A DNA stretch of 64,000 nucleotides, taken from NCBI RefSeq assembly GCF_002556545.1, contig NZ_CP022685.1:3884001-3948000 (forward strand), in the 5' to 3' direction. Both the position numbers and the translations under genes were made by a program. Origin of the DNA: Streptomyces formicae. GTDB lineage: Bacteria > Actinomycetota > Actinomycetes > Streptomycetales > Streptomycetaceae. Below the pieces are notes generated by a model, which was not told the origin of the DNA, did not search any database, and worked only from the letters and a program-made list of their open reading frames with translations. Positions 61,041-64,000 of the stretch are shown here, piece after piece; position 1 is the stretch's first letter, and every line of letters starts with the position of its first letter.

Positions 61041-62942
61041 TCACTGCGCGAGGAACCCGATCGCCATGTACTCCTTCTCGTCCTTGGAGAAGGGCTTGCT
61101 CAGGAGCTTCTTGCCCAGGAACAAGTGGCCGTTTCCGTAGAGGAGTTCGTTGGACTGCGGGACCATGCCGCTGATCGCGCTGGTGACCGCCTCCGACCCG
61201 GGGGTCTGAAGGAGCTTGGTCTCCTTCATCGTCTTGCCGTCGAGCGAGACGACCTGCGCGCCCCGCTTGTAGCCGTGCGACTTGTAGGCGAGGACGTTGG
61301 GGCCGTCCATGCGGATCGGGAAGATCTCGCTCTCGCCCGCGTCGGCGCGGTCACTGGTGGGCTTGCCGGTGGCCAGCGAGAAGGAGACGATCTCGTTGGT
61401 CTGGCCGTAGCTGTCGCCGCCCGCGTCGTGCGGACGGGTCGGCACGTAGAGCCGGTCGTTGCCGACCGCGATCGAGCTGCAGTCGTTGACCTTGTTGACC
61501 TCGCAGTTGTGGTCGTACTTCTTCTCCTCCAGCGAGATCTTGGCGCGCAGCTTGCCGTTGTTGCCGAGGGAGAAGACGTCCGTCACGCCGGTCGCGGTGA
61601 TCTCCGTGGTGTCCTGGCCGAAGACGACCGGGTTGGTGGAGATGATCTTGGCGTTGTCGACGCCGGGCGCGATCGGGTAGGTCCACTTGTCGTCGCCGGT
61701 CTTCGGGTCGAGGAGCTGGATCTTCAGCTTCTCGTCGCCGTACGTACCGCACTTGCGGACCGCGACGAGCTGGTCGCCGCCCGCGTAGCCCACGTCCTTG
61801 CACTGCCCGACCTTGGGCTTCCACAGCGACTTGCCGGTGACGTCCCAGGCCGCGCCGCCGTTGCTGGTGCCCGCACCGGCCGCGATCGTCGTGCCGGAGA
61901 TGGTGACTTCCTTGAACGTCGCCTTCATGCCGCTGCTCTCGACGCTCTCGGTCCAGAGCTTCTTGCCGGACTTCAGGTCAAGCGCGGAGACGTTGGTGCA
62001 CTGCTGGTAGTCGCCCTTCTTGTTCCGCTTGGCCTCCTCGGTGACCACGGCGACGATGCCGTCCTTGGTCACCTCCCGCGAGATCGCGCAGGTCATGCCG
62101 GAGAGCGGGATCGACCACTTCTTCTTCCCGGTGTCCGGGTCGTAGCCGTTGAACTCGTTGATGCCCGACTTGCCGTAGACGTCGTCGGTGAGGACCGAGC
62201 CCGTGGCGTTCCAGATCTGGTCCTTGGGGATCTCCGGCTGGGGAAGCTGCGTGACGATCTTGGCCGCGGGGTCGGCGGGCGCCTTCTCCTTGGCCGGACC
62301 CTGCTCGGGCAGCGCCTGGCCGTCCTCACCGGTCTTCTCGCCGCCCTTGCCGCCCTTGCCGTCCTTGCCGCCGGACGAGCCCTGCGAGCTGGCCTCGGTG
62401 TCGTCCTTCTTGGACGAGGAGTACCAGAAGCCACCGCCGACGATCAGCGCGATCGCGGCGACCGCCGCGGTGACGATCATCATCTGCTTGCTGAACTTCT
62501 TGCCCCCGCCGGAACCGTCGCCGGCGGGCCCCGGCTGCATCGGCATGGTGGGCGGCTGCGGCTGGTACTGCTGCTGGTACTGCGGCTGCTGGTACTGCTG
62601 CTGACCCGGGTAGCCGTACGTCGGCTGCGCGCCCTGCTGCGTGGGCTGGCCCGGGTAGCCGTAACCGGGGGCCTGCGGTGCCTGCGGGTAGCCGTAGGTG
62701 GGCTGCCCCGCGGGGGCGGCGGGCGGTGCCGCGGGCGGCGGGGTGGCCGGGGCCTGCGGAGCCTGCGGGGGCTGGCCCTGCGGCGCCGGAGGCTGGGCGG
62801 GCGGCGGCGTCTGCGGGGCGCCGAAGCCACCGGCCGGGGGCTCCTGGGGCGCGCCGAAGCCACCCGCCGGGGGCTCCTGGGGCGCGCCGAAACCCTTCGG
62901 AGGCTCGTTCGGTGGCTGCTGGGGCGGTGGCGGCTGGGTCAT
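61041..62942 (-). CDS. membrane-anchored PQQ-like beta-propeller protein with Pro/Gln-rich N-terminus
   Basis: 633 aa, ATG start. Residues 1-140 are Pro/Gln/Gly/Tyr-rich with repeats (PPAGGFGAPQE twice, YGYPGQPTQQG, QYQQPQYQQQYQ). One membrane helix at about 151-171 (MMIVTAAVAAIALIVGGGFWY), a Gly/Lys/Asp linker, then a PQQ/BamB-type propeller from about 225 to 633, shown by repeats like YDPDTGKKKWSIPL, LDLKSGKKLWTESV, LLDPKTGDDKWTYPI and FSLATGKPTSDRAD. A surface-exposed scaffold or sensor; no enzyme residues were seen. The upstream neighbour on the same strand is a paralogue, 52 bp away. Confidence 0.9.
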   Translation of the reverse strand: MTQPPPPQQPPNEPPKGFGAPQEPPAGGFGAPQEPPAGGFGAPQTPPPAQPPAPQGQPPQAPQAPATPPPAAPPAAPAGQPTYGYPQAPQAPGYGYPGQPTQQGAQPTYGYPGQQQYQQPQYQQQYQPQPPTMPMQPGPAGDGSGGGKKFSKQMMIVTAAVAAIALIVGGGFWYSSSKKDDTEASSQGSSGGKDGKGGKGGEKTGEDGQALPEQGPAKEKAPADPAAKIVTQLPQPEIPKDQIWNATGSVLTDDVYGKSGINEFNGYDPDTGKKKWSIPLSGMTCAISREVTKDGIVAVVTEEAKRNKKGDYQQCTNVSALDLKSGKKLWTESVESSGMKATFKEVTISGTTIAAGAGTSNGGAAWDVTGKSLWKPKVGQCKDVGYAGGDQLVAVRKCGTYGDEKLKIQLLDPKTGDDKWTYPIAPGVDNAKIISTNPVVFGQDTTEITATGVTDVFSLGNNGKLRAKISLEEKKYDHNCEVNKVNDCSSIAVGNDRLYVPTRPHDAGGDSYGQTNEIVSFSLATGKPTSDRADAGESEIFPIRMDGPNVLAYKSHGYKRGAQVVSLDGKTMKETKLLQTPGSEAVTSAISGMVPQSNELLYGNGHLFLGKKLLSKPFSKDEKEYMAIGFLAQ

Positions 62943-62994
62943 AACGTCGTCTATTCCTTGGGGACGAAGAGGGGTTGCTGAGCGGCGGAGCGGG

Positions 62995-64000
62995 TCACTT
63001 GCCGTAGGCGAGCATGAGCTTCTGCTGGCCCGTGGATCCCGTGATGCTGGTGGTCGAGATGTAGAAGCGCCCGTCCACGTAGTCGACGTCCTTCGAGTAG
63101 AAGCCGCTCTCGATCTTGGAGGTGCCGCTCGGGTTCTGCAGAAGGGTCTTGGGCGTGTGCGAGCCCGAGGCCGCGATGGAGACGACCCGCCCCGGGGAGG
63201 TGTAGGACGGAGTGACGTACGCGACGAGAGAGCCGTTCTCGACCTTCAGCGGGAGCATGCTCTCGTCCACCGGGGACTTGGTCCGCCAGGCTTCCTTGCC
63301 GGTGGCCAGGCTGAACGCGACGATCTCGTTGCCACCGGACTTCCCGTTGGTCGGCAGGTACAGGTAGGAGTCGTCGGCCGTCACGCCCAGGCAGCCGTCG
63401 AGCCCCCGGTCGAGGATCGAGGAGCCGCACTCGGGCATGAACTCGTCCTTGCTGATGACCTCGGAGCGCGTCGCGTCACTGCCCTCCTTGAGGACGGAGA
63501 TGTTCCACTTCTTCTTGTCCCCATTGGTGAGGTACACGACCGTGGGACTGACCGAGTAGACCTTGTTGACCTTCCAGCCCTTGGGGAACTTCTTGGTCCA
63601 CAGGGCCTTGCCGGTCTTCGGGTCGAGCTGCTGCAGCTCGTCGTGCTCGGTGGGCGTGCTCGCCCCGCAGGAGAGCGCCATGAGCAGCTTCTTGCCCCCG
63701 GCGAAGCCACTGGGGAAGCAGGCGCCCTCGTCCTTCTTCTCCGCGAGGAAGAGCTGCTTGCCGTCGCTCATGCGCAGCGCCGTGCCCGACTGGTCGCGGC
63801 CGACCATGAGCGTGTCGCCGACGAAGGCCAGGCTGCTCTGCATGGAGAAGTCGAAGAGACCTTCCTCCTTGACCGGCTTGCCCCAGCCCTTGGCACCCGT
63901 CTTCAGGTCGATGACCTGGAGCTGGTTGCACTTGGCGTCGCTCTTCACCCCGTCCTTGAACGCGATGACGATCTTGCCCTTGTCGCTGGCCTGCTGGGTC
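62995..64000 (-). CDS. PQQ-like beta-propeller protein (N-terminus outside window)
   Basis: At least 335 aa are visible; the reading frame is open to the right edge (TQQASDKGKIVIAFKDG), so the start lies outside. Propeller blades: VIDLKTGAKGWGKPV, RMSDGKQLFLAEKKD, QLDPKTGKALWTKKFPK, FSLATGKEAWRTKSP, and a terminal strand FYISTTSITGSTGQQKLMLAYGK. It is a paralogue of the gene at 61041 and, by spacing, its operon leader. An N-terminal Pro-rich and membrane part like its paralogue's is likely but not visible. Confidence 0.9.
   Translation of the reverse strand, partial: TQQASDKGKIVIAFKDGVKSDAKCNQLQVIDLKTGAKGWGKPVKEEGLFDFSMQSSLAFVGDTLMVGRDQSGTALRMSDGKQLFLAEKKDEGACFPSGFAGGKKLLMALSCGASTPTEHDELQQLDPKTGKALWTKKFPKGWKVNKVYSVSPTVVYLTNGDKKKWNISVLKEGSDATRSEVISKDEFMPECGSSILDRGLDGCLGVTADDSYLYLPTNGKSGGNEIVAFSLATGKEAWRTKSPVDESMLPLKVENGSLVAYVTPSYTSPGRVVSIAASGSHTPKTLLQNPSGTSKIESGFYSKDVDYVDGRFYISTTSITGSTGQQKLMLAYGK

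Overview
The window is about 70% or more G+C, uses GTG and TTG starts freely, and carries filament-forming actinobacterial genes (an Rpf-type muralytic enzyme, a DivIVA-like coiled coil, a LytR-CpsA-Psr protein, tam/tamR). It is a Streptomyces chromosome segment. The gene order (rpf, mazG, mfd, tRNA-Gln, glmU, prs, rplY, pth, ppc, tam/tamR, galKET) agrees with my memory of the core region of S. coelicolor around SCO3097 to SCO3142; this was not checked. No insertion sequence, prophage, CRISPR array or biosynthetic cluster was seen.

Layout. 1-13900: the 5' part of an Rpf-like gene, a P450 coupled to a STAND-like NTPase with C-terminal repeats, mazG, a SurA-like lipoprotein, a Ser/Thr kinase with its small membrane neighbour, an HTH-methyltransferase fusion, lipoproteins, a secreted HNH nuclease and a MOSC protein. 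13900-19400: mfd and a DUF2079 membrane protein. 19400-27500: an FtsX/LolD-type ABC exporter, a DHA2 drug exporter, a DUF485/ActP-type symporter pair and an AhpD-like protein. 27700-29800: a coiled-coil protein and an LCP cell-wall ligase. 30200-35500: a divergent cluster of four genes built from nucleic-acid-attacking toxin domains (WHH nuclease, two deaminase-like folds) and SUKH-family immunity domains. In the two left-hand genes toxin-like and immunity-like domains are fused in one polypeptide. 35900-42400: sensor kinase, tRNA-Gln(TTG), glmU, prs, rplY and pth. 42700-53800: an LPDTG surface protein, ppc, a desaturase with its coupled TetR regulator, a Uma2 nuclease, tam/tamR and a LuxR-type regulator. 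54100-64000: a GNAT enzyme, galT-galE-galK, a divergent Na+/sugar symporter with a small partner, a LuxR-type regulator lacking the phosphoacceptor Asp, and two PQQ-propeller proteins, the second cut by the window end.

Between genes, mostly at 3' ends, lies a recurring palindromic sequence built on GTTCCCCGCGCCCC. It appears as a single copy (11.6 kb), a long hairpin (27.6 kb), an eleven-copy direct array (29.9-30.2 kb), a five-copy 99-bp tandem array that includes a copied 3' end of the SUKH-3 gene (35.5-35.9 kb), and a four-copy cluster (42.4-42.7 kb).

Regulatory sites readable from sequence include the perfect palindrome between tam and tamR, two TACG-N4-CGTA palindromes ahead of the desaturase, palindromes ahead of the ABC exporter, an AT-rich patch between galT and the symporter, and a 17-bp inverted repeat ahead of rplY. 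Domain names come from motif reading by eye. No search or structure prediction was run.
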